Counted from the first letter of the stretch, positions 44,676 through 52,950 are shown. The stretch: 64,000 bases of DNA from Armatimonadota bacterium (GCA_016789105.1 JAEURN010000004.1:372001-436000); one strand, 5' to 3'. Numbers and translations: made by a program. Notes: generated by a model from the sequence alone, not told the origin.

Positions 44676-45455
44676 ATGTCCGTAAAGCGCACCGCCCCGA
44701 GCATCCGAGCGATGAAGGGCCAAACCCGCATCGTTTGCCTCACTGCCTACGACGTGATGTCAGCGGAGATTGCCGATGGCGCAGGGGTTGACCTCATCCT
44801 TGTCGGCGATTCGCTCGGCAACGTCATCCAAGGGCACCCCACGACGATCCCCGTCAGTTTGGAAGACATGGGTTATCACGTGCGGGCGGTCCGGAGGGGC
44901 GCTGAGAATGCACTGCTGGTTGCCGACCTGCCGTTTGGCAGTTACCAGTCGTCGGTTGCCCAAGCAGTCGATTCTGCGGTGTACTTGATGAAGCAAGGGG
45001 CCGAAGGCGTGAAATTGGAAGGGGACTACCCGGAAGCCATCAAGGCCATTTCCAAAGCAGGCATCCCAGTGATGGGCCACGTTGGTTTCACCCCCCAAAG
45101 TGTCCACGGCTTTGGCGGATTCCGCGTGCAGGGCCGTGAGGATGGGGAAGCGATCGTCGACACCGCCCAGCGGCTGGATGCAGCGGGCGCGTTCGGGATT
45201 GTTTTGGAACTCATGCCGGCTGCGCTCTCTGCTCAAATCACCCAATCGGTTTCTTGCCCAACGGTGGGTATCGGGGCTGGGCCGCACTGTGACGGGGAGA
45301 TCCAGGTGTGGCACGACGTGCTTGGTCTCGGCGAAAAAGTTTTCAAACATTCAAAAAGATATGTGGACGCAAGATCACTATTCTTGGAAGGTCTCAGTGT
45401 CTATTGTCTGGAAGTCAGGGAGAATCGGTTCCCCGGGCCGGAGAACAGTTTTTGA
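44676..45455 (+). CDS. panB: Ketopantoate hydroxymethyltransferase
   Basis: A 259-residue enzyme that makes ketopantoate from 2-oxoisovalerate and methylene-THF, the first step of pantothenate and coenzyme A synthesis. Signatures are IVCLTAYDVMSAEIADGAGVDLILVGDSLGNVIQGHPTT (metal-binding Asp of the VGDSLG motif), PVMGHVGFTPQSVHGFGGFRVQGR, and a VSCPTVGIGAGPHCDGEIQVWHDVLGL C-terminal block. The protein is of normal length. Its TGA overlaps the panC start (TTGA). Confidence 0.97.
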   Translation: MSVKRTAPSIRAMKGQTRIVCLTAYDVMSAEIADGAGVDLILVGDSLGNVIQGHPTTIPVSLEDMGYHVRAVRRGAENALLVADLPFGSYQSSVAQAVDSAVYLMKQGAEGVKLEGDYPEAIKAISKAGIPVMGHVGFTPQSVHGFGGFRVQGREDGEAIVDTAQRLDAAGAFGIVLELMPAALSAQITQSVSCPTVGIGAGPHCDGEIQVWHDVLGLGEKVFKHSKRYVDARSLFLEGLSVYCLEVRENRFPGPENSF

Positions 45456-46282
45456 AAGTCTTGCGGACAATCGCCGAATTCCGCGCTTACCGGTCGTCAG
45501 TGGGCGAAGTAGGATTTGTCCCAACCATGGGGGCCCTGCATGCTGGCCACCATGCGTTGATGGTGGCGGCTTCTTCTGAGAACGAAGTCGGTGTGGGGAG
45601 CATTTTTGTGAATCCCTTGCAGTTTGGCCCGAATGAAGATTTGGAAAAATATCCTCGGAACGAGGCGGCAGACCTCGATGTGGCGGAATCGGCCGGGATC
45701 GCAGCGATGTTTTGCCCAGATCCCGCAGAAATGGTGCATGGTTTATCTACTAAGGTCACGGTATCTGGTGTTTCAGACCAATATGAGGGCCAACTGCGAC
45801 CCGGCCATTTCGATGGCGTGGCGACCATTGTTGCGCGTTTGTTTGGCATCGTCTTGCCGACAAGGGCCTATTTCGGGCTCAAAGATCTCCAACAATGTGC
45901 TGTAGTCCGGACGATGGTTCGCGACCTATGCCTGCCGGTGGACATAAGGCTTTTGGAAACAGTCCGCGAACCAAGTGGCTTAGCCTTGAGTAGCCGCAAC
46001 GCGTATTTTTCACCGGAAGACCGAGAGGCAGCCGCTCAGTTGCCAATGGTTTTGAAAAATGTTGCCGGGGCAATCAGCGAGGAAGGAGGCGATATTGCCG
46101 AATCCATATCGACTGGTATGGCCGAGCTGGCAACATTAGGCTTCTCAGTTGACTATCTGGAACTTGTAGATCCATTGACGATGGTACCGACTCGGAAAAT
46201 TGGCGAGGATTCCAGGCTCATAGTTGCCGCTCGTTTCAAAGGAGTCAGATTGATCGATAACATTGCGATTTATCAAAAATAG
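45452..46282 (+). CDS. panC: Pantothenate synthetase
   Basis: A 276-residue ligase joining pantoate and beta-alanine with ATP. Visible motifs are VPTMGALHAGHHALM (the ATP HIGH-like box, about residues 28-42), VNPLQFGPNEDLEKYPR, the DQYEGQLRPGHFDGVATIVARLFGIVLPTRAYFGLKDLQQCAVV stretch with GxKDxQQ, and SGLALSSRNAYFSPEDR (KMSKS-equivalent). The start is TTG at 45452 inside the panB stop, supported by GGAG 9 bases upstream and the family N-terminus. The second half looks more A+T-rich than most of the window. Confidence 0.96.
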   Translation: MKVLRTIAEFRAYRSSVGEVGFVPTMGALHAGHHALMVAASSENEVGVGSIFVNPLQFGPNEDLEKYPRNEAADLDVAESAGIAAMFCPDPAEMVHGLSTKVTVSGVSDQYEGQLRPGHFDGVATIVARLFGIVLPTRAYFGLKDLQQCAVVRTMVRDLCLPVDIRLLETVREPSGLALSSRNAYFSPEDREAAAQLPMVLKNVAGAISEEGGDIAESISTGMAELATLGFSVDYLELVDPLTMVPTRKIGEDSRLIVAARFKGVRLIDNIAIYQK

Positions 46283-46294
46283 GTCAAATAACCC

Positions 46295-46323
46295 TTGTAA
46301 TTCAATAAATGCTCGGGCATAAT
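46295..46323 (+). promoter_or_regulatory. Sigma-70-type promoter before the 46367 gene
   Basis: TTGTAA at 46295-46300 and CATAAT at 46318-46323 are separated by exactly 17 bases, in an A+T-rich gap after panC. It would give a leader of about 37 bases. Confidence 0.55.
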
Positions 46324-46366
46324 CTGCCGTTGGAATTGTGGCCCCCGTGCACAAGGAACTTATTCA

Positions 46367-46771
46367 ATGGCAAAGTCGCTCGAGCAAATCAAAGCCTCAC
46401 TGAAACTTAAAACCGCACCCAAAGAAGGTGCCTTGACACTGCGGGTCGGCAAACGCAAAGTTGTCCTCCCGTTCGAAGTGAGGTTGCTCGAATGTGACAA
46501 CTATCTCTTCGTCCACATCCCGCCGGCCGCCGAAATCTTGCGGAGCGGCGATGAGAGTTTTGCGGTTGTCGAAGATGTCAAAGCCGCCGAAGCTGCGGCC
46601 AACGAATTCAAGAAGTCCCGTCGGCGTCGGCGCGTCGGCAGCCGGACGACGGCCGATGTCCCCGCGGAATTGAAAGAAGCTTTGAGCAAGGTTCCGGCCG
46701 GGTTCAAACTGGTCTATGGCCCCGATGGCTCCCCGCGGCTTGCCAAATCGCGGGCCCGCCGCAAAAAGTAG
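46367..46771 (+). CDS. Small basic hypothetical protein
   Basis: A 134-residue protein of unrecognised family. The N-terminal half is beta-rich (GALTLRVGKRKVVLPFEVRLLECDNYLFVHIPP), the middle is Lys/Arg-rich (KKSRRRRRVGSRTTADVP) and the end again basic (AKSRARRKK), which suggests nucleic acid or ribosome binding, but this is inference. It has its own good promoter and lies just before the tRNA gene. Confidence 0.7.
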   Translation: MAKSLEQIKASLKLKTAPKEGALTLRVGKRKVVLPFEVRLLECDNYLFVHIPPAAEILRSGDESFAVVEDVKAAEAAANEFKKSRRRRRVGSRTTADVPAELKEALSKVPAGFKLVYGPDGSPRLAKSRARRKK

Positions 46772-46837
46772 GTTTTGTACCAACGGCCCGGCCCGCCCAG
46801 CCTCCGGATGGGCGGGTCGGGTACTTTTCCGGATCGT

Positions 46838-46909
46838 GCCCGATTAGCTCAGCGGTAGAGCAACCGCCTTGTAAGCGGTAGGTCGTCAGTTCAAGTCTGT
46901 CATCGGGCT
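46838..46909 (+). tRNA. tRNA-Thr (anticodon TGT)
   Basis: A 72-base cloverleaf with CCA encoded at 46910-46912. Acceptor stem GCCCGAT/ATCGGGC, D-arm GCTC/GAGC, anticodon stem ACCGC/GCGGT with loop CTTGTAA (anticodon TGT at 46870-46872, reads Thr ACA and wobbles), T-arm GTCAG/CTGTC with one mismatched T-T pair and the TTCAAGT loop. The mismatch in the T-stem is unusual. The discriminator base is T. Confidence 0.95.
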
Positions 46910-48189
46910 CCACCACCCTCGCGCTCTACTGGTTCGGAAACTACGACTGGTTCAATGAGTTTTTTGCGGTTGGCAAAGGCCAAAACCGCGCCGGCGGCGA
47001 CACAGGCTCCGCCAATCCCCAATGCCACCGGAAGGCCGAACGCGTCGGCAATCCAGCCCATCCAAAGGTTCCCGAGCGGTGCGAGTCCGGCGATGGCCCA
47101 TAGGTGCATGCTCAACACCCGACCCCTCAACTGGCCGGGAGAGATCAGCTGGAACAGCGTGTTGGTCGTGTTGAACATGGAGATGGAACAAGCACCCAAG
47201 ATTGCGAAGAGGGGAAGGGCCAAAGCAAAGTTCCGGGTGACGCAAAGTGCGGCCAAAGCCACGGCAAAAGTGGACATGGCATATCGGACGATGCGCGTCT
47301 TGATCGGCCGGACGCTCAGGGTTGCAATGGTGATCAATCCGGTGAGCGCCCCGAGGCCATTGGCCGTGTAACAGACGCCAAGCCCGGCTTCATCAAGGTG
47401 GAAAAAGTCTTTTGCAATTGCCGGCATCTGAAAAAAGTAGGGCATCCCGAATAGGCTGAGGGCCCCTTCCATCAAAAAAAGCATCCGCAGAGAAGGGTTT
47501 CGCATGGTGAAAAGCATCCCTTCAAAGATAAGGTCTTTGATCGGCTGGGGTCTCCGTTCAGATTTCTCGGTTTTGGTCTTGATGGCCATCGCCGCGAAGG
47601 TCATGGCAAGGAAGCTGATGCTGTTAGCCCAAAAGCAGGTTGCAAACCCAAAGGCGCTGGTCAGGATTCCGCCGATGGCTGGCCCGATCGACTTAGCGAT
47701 ATTGAAGGTCATGGCTTGGAGCGGCACGGCCTGGGCCAGGTCTTGGTCTCCAACGACTTCGCGCACGATGGTTTGGCGGGACGTCGGTTCCACGGTTTGG
47801 ACAAAGCCCCCGATGAGCGCGACGGCATAGATTTGCATGATCGTGAGGGTGTGAGTCGACGCCCCATAGGCGTTGTAGGCGGTAGCCAGGAACAACGCAA
47901 TGCTTGTGAGGATGATGATCTTGCGACGGTCGAACAGGTCGACTACTGCGCCCATGACCGGGGAGAGGATGGTCACGGGGAGCATGCCGAACACGGCCAC
48001 CAGAGCTAAGGCGGTCTTGCGGCCGGTCACTTCATAAACGTAGGCGCCCTGGGCGACCATTTGGATTTGCGACCCGGTGAAGGAGATTAGGGCACCGAAC
48101 CACAACAACCGAAAATCCGCGTGGCGGAAAACGCGAAATGCGGGCCAGGATCGGAGGAGTTCCAATGCCTTCTCCAACCGGACTGCCAT
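46900..48189 (-). CDS. MFS transporter
   Basis: A 429-residue major facilitator with about 12 hydrophobic segments. The loop signature is PVMGAVVDLFDRRKIIIL. It resembles MFS_3-type exporters and the transporter at 41868, but is only distantly similar to it. The last codons (EREGGGAR, stop at 46900) run antisense into the 3' end of the tRNA-Thr gene, so the two genes share about 10 bases. The substrate is unknown. A TTATGG hexamer is the only -10-like sequence before the ATG. Confidence 0.87.
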   Translation of the reverse strand: MAVRLEKALELLRSWPAFRVFRHADFRLLWFGALISFTGSQIQMVAQGAYVYEVTGRKTALALVAVFGMLPVTILSPVMGAVVDLFDRRKIIILTSIALFLATAYNAYGASTHTLTIMQIYAVALIGGFVQTVEPTSRQTIVREVVGDQDLAQAVPLQAMTFNIAKSIGPAIGGILTSAFGFATCFWANSISFLAMTFAAMAIKTKTEKSERRPQPIKDLIFEGMLFTMRNPSLRMLFLMEGALSLFGMPYFFQMPAIAKDFFHLDEAGLGVCYTANGLGALTGLITIATLSVRPIKTRIVRYAMSTFAVALAALCVTRNFALALPLFAILGACSISMFNTTNTLFQLISPGQLRGRVLSMHLWAIAGLAPLGNLWMGWIADAFGLPVALGIGGACVAAGAVLAFANRKKLIEPVVVSEPVEREGGGAR

Positions 48190-48238
48190 GCGCGAAGCTT
48201 AACCATAATCCGGCCTGAGGGATGGGTAGCCTGGCCGG

Positions 48239-48244
48239 TATACT
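48239..48244 (+). promoter_or_regulatory. -10-like TATACT before the GT4 gene
   Basis: TATACT lies about 21 bases before the TTG at 48266, with a GGGCAGGCGG stretch in between that could serve ribosome binding. Confidence 0.45.
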
Positions 48245-48265
48245 GGCACTCTCGGGCAGGCGGTT

Positions 48266-49354
48266 TTGGTGCAGGCGCTCAAGATACTGCAAGTCATATC
48301 CAGCTCAGCCACTTCGGGGGCTGAAAAGCATTCGCTCGCGTTGGCGCGCCGTTTGCAGTCTCAAGGGCACAGGGTGGACTTCGCTTCGCCTCCTATCCCT
48401 TGGGTTGTGGAGGAACTCGGCGGCACCGGGGTCACGGTTCACCAGTTCGATATGAAAGGGGGATGGGGGATCCCCGCCCTCCGCCAATTGAGCCGGTTGG
48501 CCAGGGAACGCCAGTACGATTTGGTTCACGCCCACTTGAGCCGTGCGGCTTACCTTAGCCTGGTGGCGACCGCCCTCCACGGCATCCCGCTGGTTTGCAG
48601 TGTCCACGTCAAGACGCATTATTTGGTTTACCGGCTTGCCGCCCGCAAATCGAACCGCGTGATTGCGGTGAGCAACTACATCCAAGGGCTCTTGGAAGGC
48701 TCGCATGTCCCGGCCGAGTTCATCGATGTCGTCCACAACGGCACCGATTTCCACGACATGCAATACGAGGCAGAGCGTGACGTCAAAACAGAATTCAACC
48801 TGCCTGCAAATCGGCGGTTAATCGGCTTGGTTGGGCGGGTCGCCGAAGAAAAAGGGCATCTGATCGCGGTCAACGCCCTGCCATCCCTTTTGGAGGAGCA
48901 CCCCGATGCCCATATCCTGTTCGTCGGCCGGAACGAGGGTGAGTTCGCCGACTTCCTTGCCAAATTGGTGGAAAAAAGGGACTTGAGCGGGCGGGTCACC
49001 TTTACGGGCAACCGTGGTGATGTTGCCCGCCTGCTGGATGCGATGGAATTTTCCATCCTCCCCAGTTCGGCAGAAGCCTGTCCATTGGCGGTGCTGGAGA
49101 GCATGGCCCGAAAGCGCCCGGTCGTCGGGGCCAGGATCGGCGGCGTGGATGAACTTGTTATCCATAAAGAAACCGGGCTCTTGGCCGAACAAACTCCAGA
49201 GGACTTCCGGTCTGGGATGAGCTATATGCTTTCCAATGACGACGACCGGCTTCGGATGGGATCCAATGCGCTCCAGTTGATCCACGACCGATTCACCTTC
49301 GACCAGATGATGGAACGTCTTGAGGCGGTCTATTCCCGGGCTGTCCGCACCTGA
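48266..49354 (+). CDS. Glycosyltransferase family 4 (WaaG/PimA-like)
   Basis: A 362-residue GT-B glycosyltransferase. The N-terminal domain starts LQVISSSATSGAEKHSLALARRLQSQGHRVDF (the GG-type loop), with DLVHAHLSRAAYLSLV; the C-terminal domain has LIGLVGRVAEEKGHLIAVNALPSLL, LFVGRNEGEF and the donor-binding E-x7-E motif in PSSAEACPLAVLESMARKRPVVGARIGGVDELV. It likely adds a sugar to LPS, exopolysaccharide or a lipid. The start is TTG at 48266 or GTG at 48269. It is divergent from the MFS gene. Confidence 0.9.
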   Translation: MVQALKILQVISSSATSGAEKHSLALARRLQSQGHRVDFASPPIPWVVEELGGTGVTVHQFDMKGGWGIPALRQLSRLARERQYDLVHAHLSRAAYLSLVATALHGIPLVCSVHVKTHYLVYRLAARKSNRVIAVSNYIQGLLEGSHVPAEFIDVVHNGTDFHDMQYEAERDVKTEFNLPANRRLIGLVGRVAEEKGHLIAVNALPSLLEEHPDAHILFVGRNEGEFADFLAKLVEKRDLSGRVTFTGNRGDVARLLDAMEFSILPSSAEACPLAVLESMARKRPVVGARIGGVDELVIHKETGLLAEQTPEDFRSGMSYMLSNDDDRLRMGSNALQLIHDRFTFDQMMERLEAVYSRAVRT

Positions 49355-49401
49355 CCTTTGAAGCCGGTTGACACTGTTTGCAGTAGAATAAGCGGTTCGT
49401 T

Positions 49402-49869
49402 ATGTCCAACGACACGATGCTTTCTCAAGAAGGGTACGACAAGCTGAAGAAGGAGCTCGAATTCCTGAAAGGGCCGGAACGCGCCCGGATTGCCGAAAAC
49501 ATTCGGGAGGCCAAGTCCCATGGTGACCTCAGGGAAAACGCCATGTATCACGAAGCGAAGTTGAACCAAAGCCGCCTGGAAGCAAGGATCGCTGAGTTGG
49601 ACAGGGTGATCCTCAATGCCAAGATCGTCTCAGTGGAAAAGCGCGAGGGAGTGGCCCACCTTGGATCCAAAGTCGTTTTGGAAGACCTGGAATGGGGCGA
49701 CAAGATGACAATTGAATTGGTGGGGGCCTTTGAAGCCGACCCAGCCAACGACTTGATTTCGATAGCATCGCCCATGGGCGCGGCCTGCGTTGAAAAGGGG
49801 GTTGGGGAGACAATCGAAGTCGAAACCCCTGGTGGCACCCAAAAGTACAAGATTTTGAGCGTGGATTGA
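49402..49869 (+). CDS. greA: Transcription elongation factor GreA
   Basis: A 155-residue factor that rescues backtracked RNA polymerase. The N-terminal coiled coil reads SQEGYDKLKKELEFLKGPERARIAENIREAKSHGDLRENAMYHEAKLNQSRLEARIAELDRVI, with the acidic tip GDLRENAMYHEAK; the C-terminal FKBP-like domain follows (SPMGAACVEKGVGETIEVETPGG). The length is normal. TAGAAT ends 12 bases before the ATG. It follows the GT4 gene by 47 bases. Confidence 0.97.
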   Translation: MSNDTMLSQEGYDKLKKELEFLKGPERARIAENIREAKSHGDLRENAMYHEAKLNQSRLEARIAELDRVILNAKIVSVEKREGVAHLGSKVVLEDLEWGDKMTIELVGAFEADPANDLISIASPMGAACVEKGVGETIEVETPGGTQKYKILSVD

Positions 49870-50520
49870 ATGGATCGCCGACTCGGATGGGCCTTGGTTG
49901 CGGCATGCGCCGCATTGGCGGGTTGCGATGTCTCCGGCTTGGCGATCAACGGGAAAGGTGGATCCCCGCAGTTGGAGCTTGATGAGGTTCAAATCGGGCG
50001 GGACGCTTTGACGAGCGACCTTTCGTTGATGAGCAAGGATAGCCAAATCAGGCTCGGCCAAAAATTGAACACGGCGCTCGTTGGCGGGTTCCGCCGGCCT
50101 TCAAAGGGGGTTGCTCTCAAAGAACTGCCCCCGGGCGTGAGTTCCGAATTCACCGGGCTTGGCTGGGAAACCCCGGAGCGGACGGTCAGCCTGGTTGGCA
50201 AGGAAGACGACATCATCCTGGCCCTGGACATGCTCAATCGGTCGACAAAAGATGAGGTTGGGCAAATGGTAAGCCGCTACCGGCTGTTCAACGGTGCGCC
50301 CCATGCCGAAGTGTCTTCGGCAAACGCCGACTATTGGTTCTGGCAAGATGGTCCCGTGAGGTTGATGGTTTGTTCGGTGAAGGTGGCCCCTGGTTATTAT
50401 CGGGTGACCACGGTTCTGGGACTGGGTGAGGTGATGGATCGCCTGCGCATGGATGAAGGATCGGCCCAGCGGGATGTTGCGGCAGCCACCCAGATTTCCA
50501 ATGAGTCCGATTCCAAATGA
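49870..50520 (+). CDS. Putative lipoprotein of unknown function
   Basis: A 216-residue protein with a bacterial lipobox: MDRRLGWALVAACAALAGC, so Cys19 would be lipidated. The mature part has mixed alpha/beta content (EVQIGRDALTSDLSLMSKDSQIRLGQKLN..., TKDEVGQMVSRYRLFNGAPHAEVSSANADYWFWQDGP) and no recognised family. The ATG directly follows the greA stop, so they are coupled. Confidence 0.75.
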   Translation: MDRRLGWALVAACAALAGCDVSGLAINGKGGSPQLELDEVQIGRDALTSDLSLMSKDSQIRLGQKLNTALVGGFRRPSKGVALKELPPGVSSEFTGLGWETPERTVSLVGKEDDIILALDMLNRSTKDEVGQMVSRYRLFNGAPHAEVSSANADYWFWQDGPVRLMVCSVKVAPGYYRVTTVLGLGEVMDRLRMDEGSAQRDVAAATQISNESDSK

Positions 50521-50586
50521 TTGCAACTTCACGCTTTGTTGGGGCGTCAACAAATATGTCGCTCCGGCGGCAAATTCACAAACAAA

Positions 50587-50630
50587 AGGAGGTGGTGCCC
50601 AGCAATGGATTACCATAGTCAAAACCTCCT
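50587..50630. other. AGGAGGT inverted repeat with start codons on both strands
   Basis: AGGAGGT at 50587-50593 and its complement ACCTCCT at 50624-50630 bound a 30-base loop. Read on the plus strand the repeat is a perfect Shine-Dalgarno sequence with ATG 11 bases later (50605, 14-codon frame); read on the minus strand it is another perfect Shine-Dalgarno with ATG 7 bases later (50616). Whether either small frame is translated is unknown; as RNA the two halves would pair. Confidence 0.35.
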
Positions 50631-50699
50631 CAGAGTTCCCGGGTTTTAGCGGACCAGGCAGAACGTGTCAGGTTTCGTCATGAACTTGGCTCTGAGGTT

Positions 50700-50733
50700 G
50701 AAAAAAAACGCCCCGGCCACTTCCTGGCCGGGG
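50700..50733 (-). terminator. Rho-independent terminator for the cytochrome/copper oxygenase gene
   Basis: A 9-base-pair stem (CCCCGGCCA at 50711-50719 with TGGCCGGGG at 50725-50733, 5-base loop) is followed on the minus strand by a run of 8 T. This is the clearest terminator in the window and lies 31 bases after the stop at 50764. Confidence 0.85.
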
Positions 50734-50763
50734 TTCGTTCTTGGTGCGGATGTCGGGGATCCT

Positions 50764-52149
50764 TCAATTTTTGGGGATCACGGAATACGCGGTGACGAGG
50801 AGCATCATTTCGTCTGTGGTCTGCTCACCCCAAGTGACGGTTTTGGGCGGGTCGTTGGGTTGGAATCGGTTGTTTGTCGAATTGTCATACTCGGATTCGA
50901 GGATGAGCCTGGTGCCACCCGGGAGGTCGATGGGCTTGATTGGCGTGTAGACCAACTGCCAATTAAAATCCCAGTCCCGCACGTCAATCAGCACTTTCTT
51001 TGTGCCATCAGGGAGTTCGGCCGTCGCTTTCATGGTTTTTCCGAGCAGGTGCATGTGCGGCATCAAGTTATAGATGCGGTAATCGACCGGATTGCCGTTG
51101 GCTGCGCCGCGCGGCAACATCACATCCACTAACTGCCGTCCTCGGATCTTTTCCGGCAACGGAAATGTGTATGTGAACTTCTGGCTCGATTTGCCGGCCT
51201 CGATGCGAATGAACGGATTGGCCAAGAAGGCGAGTTTCACTTCGTGTTCCGGCTTTTGTTTGTTGAAGTAGAGGGCGACCTTTGATTGGTCGCTTTCCGC
51301 CTTGCCTGACTTGTTGTAGTGGACTTGGAGGATCAAATCGGTGCCTGGTTCAAGCAAGAACCCGGCGTTAGCGGGGAGCAACCGACCGTGGGCACCGGGG
51401 GCCCATCCCCCCAATGACCCGTCCGGGAGAAAGCCGATCCCGCCGCCAGAACTGAGGTAGCCCAGCTTCCCATCCCCTTCGGGCCCCTTGGCCAATTTGC
51501 GGCCCTGGCCCTTCTTGTCCAAGTAAACCAGCACATGGTGGACGATGTTTTTGTTGCCAGGTTCGACATCGATCCCGCTGATCCAGGTCGGTTCGGTGAT
51601 TTCGGGTTTGACGACGAAGTTCCAATATTCGTCATGGCCCTCGGCCTCGAGGTTGAGGGCATAAGGCATTTGGATGACCATATCGGGCTTGCCGTTCACC
51701 CAGCCGTCGGTGAACTTTGGCGGTTTCGGTTCCTTGGCGGCATCGCCTCTCGGGGCGCCTGCTTCGGCCCATGCGGCGAGGGTGGCGATTTGATCGTCGC
51801 TCAAGTGGGCGTCATCATGGAATTCCACGTCGCCGGGTTGGGCTTTCCACGGCGGCATGATTCTCTTGCCTGTAGCCAAAGCCACCATGTCGCTATAGCG
51901 CTTGGCGTTGGCATAGCCTTCCAGGCTGAAAGGCGCGTTTTGGCCTTCGCGGTGGCACCGGACGCAGCTTGTGTTCAGGATTTCTGCCACATCTTCGGCA
52001 TAAGTCACGGCTTTCATCGAGCCGGGCTTGGCTTTGGGCGCCTCCGGCTTCGGCTGAGAATGTGGCGACCTTGGAGCGAAAACCAAAGCCAGGGCCAGGA
52101 TAGAGAAGGAGGGGACCAAGACAATCGGGAGCGCGACCGGGGTTTTCAT
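50764..52149 (-). CDS. Cytochrome c fused to copper type II ascorbate-dependent monooxygenase-like domains
   Basis: A 461-residue exported protein with an N-terminal hydrophobic signal/anchor (about 6-25). Residues 45-135 form a c-type haem domain (C62-V-R-C65-H66). The rest fits the two-lobed copper monooxygenase (PHM/DBM) fold: H204-H205 in NIVHHVLVY, H277 in LQVHYN, H365-x-H367 in MPHMHLLG and a Met (448 or 449) in DEMMLL, the CuH and CuM ligands. Such fusions occur in Planctomycetes and related groups and probably oxidise an organic substrate outside the cytoplasm. It ends at a strong terminator and is divergent from an SDR gene. Confidence 0.82.
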   Translation of the reverse strand: MKTPVALPIVLVPSFSILALALVFAPRSPHSQPKPEAPKAKPGSMKAVTYAEDVAEILNTSCVRCHREGQNAPFSLEGYANAKRYSDMVALATGKRIMPPWKAQPGDVEFHDDAHLSDDQIATLAAWAEAGAPRGDAAKEPKPPKFTDGWVNGKPDMVIQMPYALNLEAEGHDEYWNFVVKPEITEPTWISGIDVEPGNKNIVHHVLVYLDKKGQGRKLAKGPEGDGKLGYLSSGGGIGFLPDGSLGGWAPGAHGRLLPANAGFLLEPGTDLILQVHYNKSGKAESDQSKVALYFNKQKPEHEVKLAFLANPFIRIEAGKSSQKFTYTFPLPEKIRGRQLVDVMLPRGAANGNPVDYRIYNLMPHMHLLGKTMKATAELPDGTKKVLIDVRDWDFNWQLVYTPIKPIDLPGGTRLILESEYDNSTNNRFQPNDPPKTVTWGEQTTDEMMLLVTAYSVIPKN

Positions 52150-52164
52150 GGGATCCAGAGCCTA

Positions 52165-52179
52165 GTTTAGAGTCTAAAC
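52165..52179. promoter_or_regulatory. 15-base palindrome GTTTAGA-G-TCTAAAC between divergent genes
   Basis: A perfect 7-base inverted repeat with a single central base lies in the 57-base gap between the cytochrome/oxygenase gene and the SDR gene. It is a good candidate operator for a dimeric regulator controlling both genes. Confidence 0.5.
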
Positions 52180-52206
52180 GGGCCGTGATGTGTCAGAGTT
52201 TGGTTT

Positions 52207-52950
52207 ATGTCTAAAAAGCGGGTCCTTGTGACGGGTTCCAGCCGCGGGATCGGCCGGGCCATCGCCTTGCGCCTGGCGACCGATGGCTGGGATGTCGCCG
52301 TCCACTTCCATGAGCGTGCCGATGCCGCCGAACAGGTCATCAAACTGTTGGGCGAGCGGGCGGCCGGAGTTTATGAAGCCAACTTGGGCGATGTCCGGTT
52401 GGCAAAGAAACTTGTTAGCCGGGTTTTGAAAGATGGGCCCCTCCATGCGGTCGTCAACAATGCCGGTGTCTACCTGACCATGGATTTTGCCGGGAGCCCC
52501 GACGCCTCGTTTGAAGCGGCGTTCAACCGCTGCATGACTGTGAACTTTGAAAGTGCCGCCTGGATCATCCGGGAAGCCACCCAGCACTTCATTCAAAACA
52601 ATGGGGGCACGGTTGTCAACGTTTGCAGCCGGGTTGGGCACCGGGGCGAACCGGGTGCCGCCTTCTATTCGGCCAGCAAGGCGGCACTGCTCAACCTGAC
52701 CAAAGCTTTGGCGGTGGAACAGGCTCCGCACAACATCCGGCACTTTGCCATTGCCCCGGGTTGGGTGGATACGGCGATGGCCCGGGACGGAATGGGTGAA
52801 CGGTTACCCGAGATTTTGGCGTCCATTCCATTGGGGAGGATGGCCACTCCGGAAGATTGCGCGGCGGCGGTCTCGTTCTTGGTCAAAGATGAAGCTGCCT
52901 ACATGAGTGGGAACGTGATCGACATCAACGGGGCGAGCTACTTACGCTGA
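52207..52950 (+). CDS. Short-chain dehydrogenase/reductase (FabG-like)
   Basis: A 247-residue classical SDR. It has TGSSRGIGRAIA (residues 9-20), NNAGVY, the catalytic Ser in the NVCSRVGHRGE area, YSASKAALLNL with Tyr and Lys, and a C-terminal APGWVDTAMA block with GNVIDINGAS. Substrate class (3-oxoacyl-ACP, sugar or other) is not decided by sequence. Its TGA overlaps the next start (TGATG). Confidence 0.88.
   Translation: MSKKRVLVTGSSRGIGRAIALRLATDGWDVAVHFHERADAAEQVIKLLGERAAGVYEANLGDVRLAKKLVSRVLKDGPLHAVVNNAGVYLTMDFAGSPDASFEAAFNRCMTVNFESAAWIIREATQHFIQNNGGTVVNVCSRVGHRGEPGAAFYSASKAALLNLTKALAVEQAPHNIRHFAIAPGWVDTAMARDGMGERLPEILASIPLGRMATPEDCAAAVSFLVKDEAAYMSGNVIDINGASYLR

Noticed and set aside
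49368-49389. TTGACA and TAGAAT upstream of greA as a standard promoter
   Set aside because: The hexamers are only 10 bases apart, too close for a -35/-10 pair; TAGAAT alone may still act.
50101-50616. 171-codon minus-strand frame starting behind a perfect Shine-Dalgarno at 50616, with a W-x2-P-x-F...TY segment slightly like a PqqA-type precursor
   Set aside because: Most of it runs antisense through the lipoprotein gene, the spacing of the PqqA-like residues does not fit, and no maturase is nearby. The dual-strand Shine-Dalgarno is reported separately.
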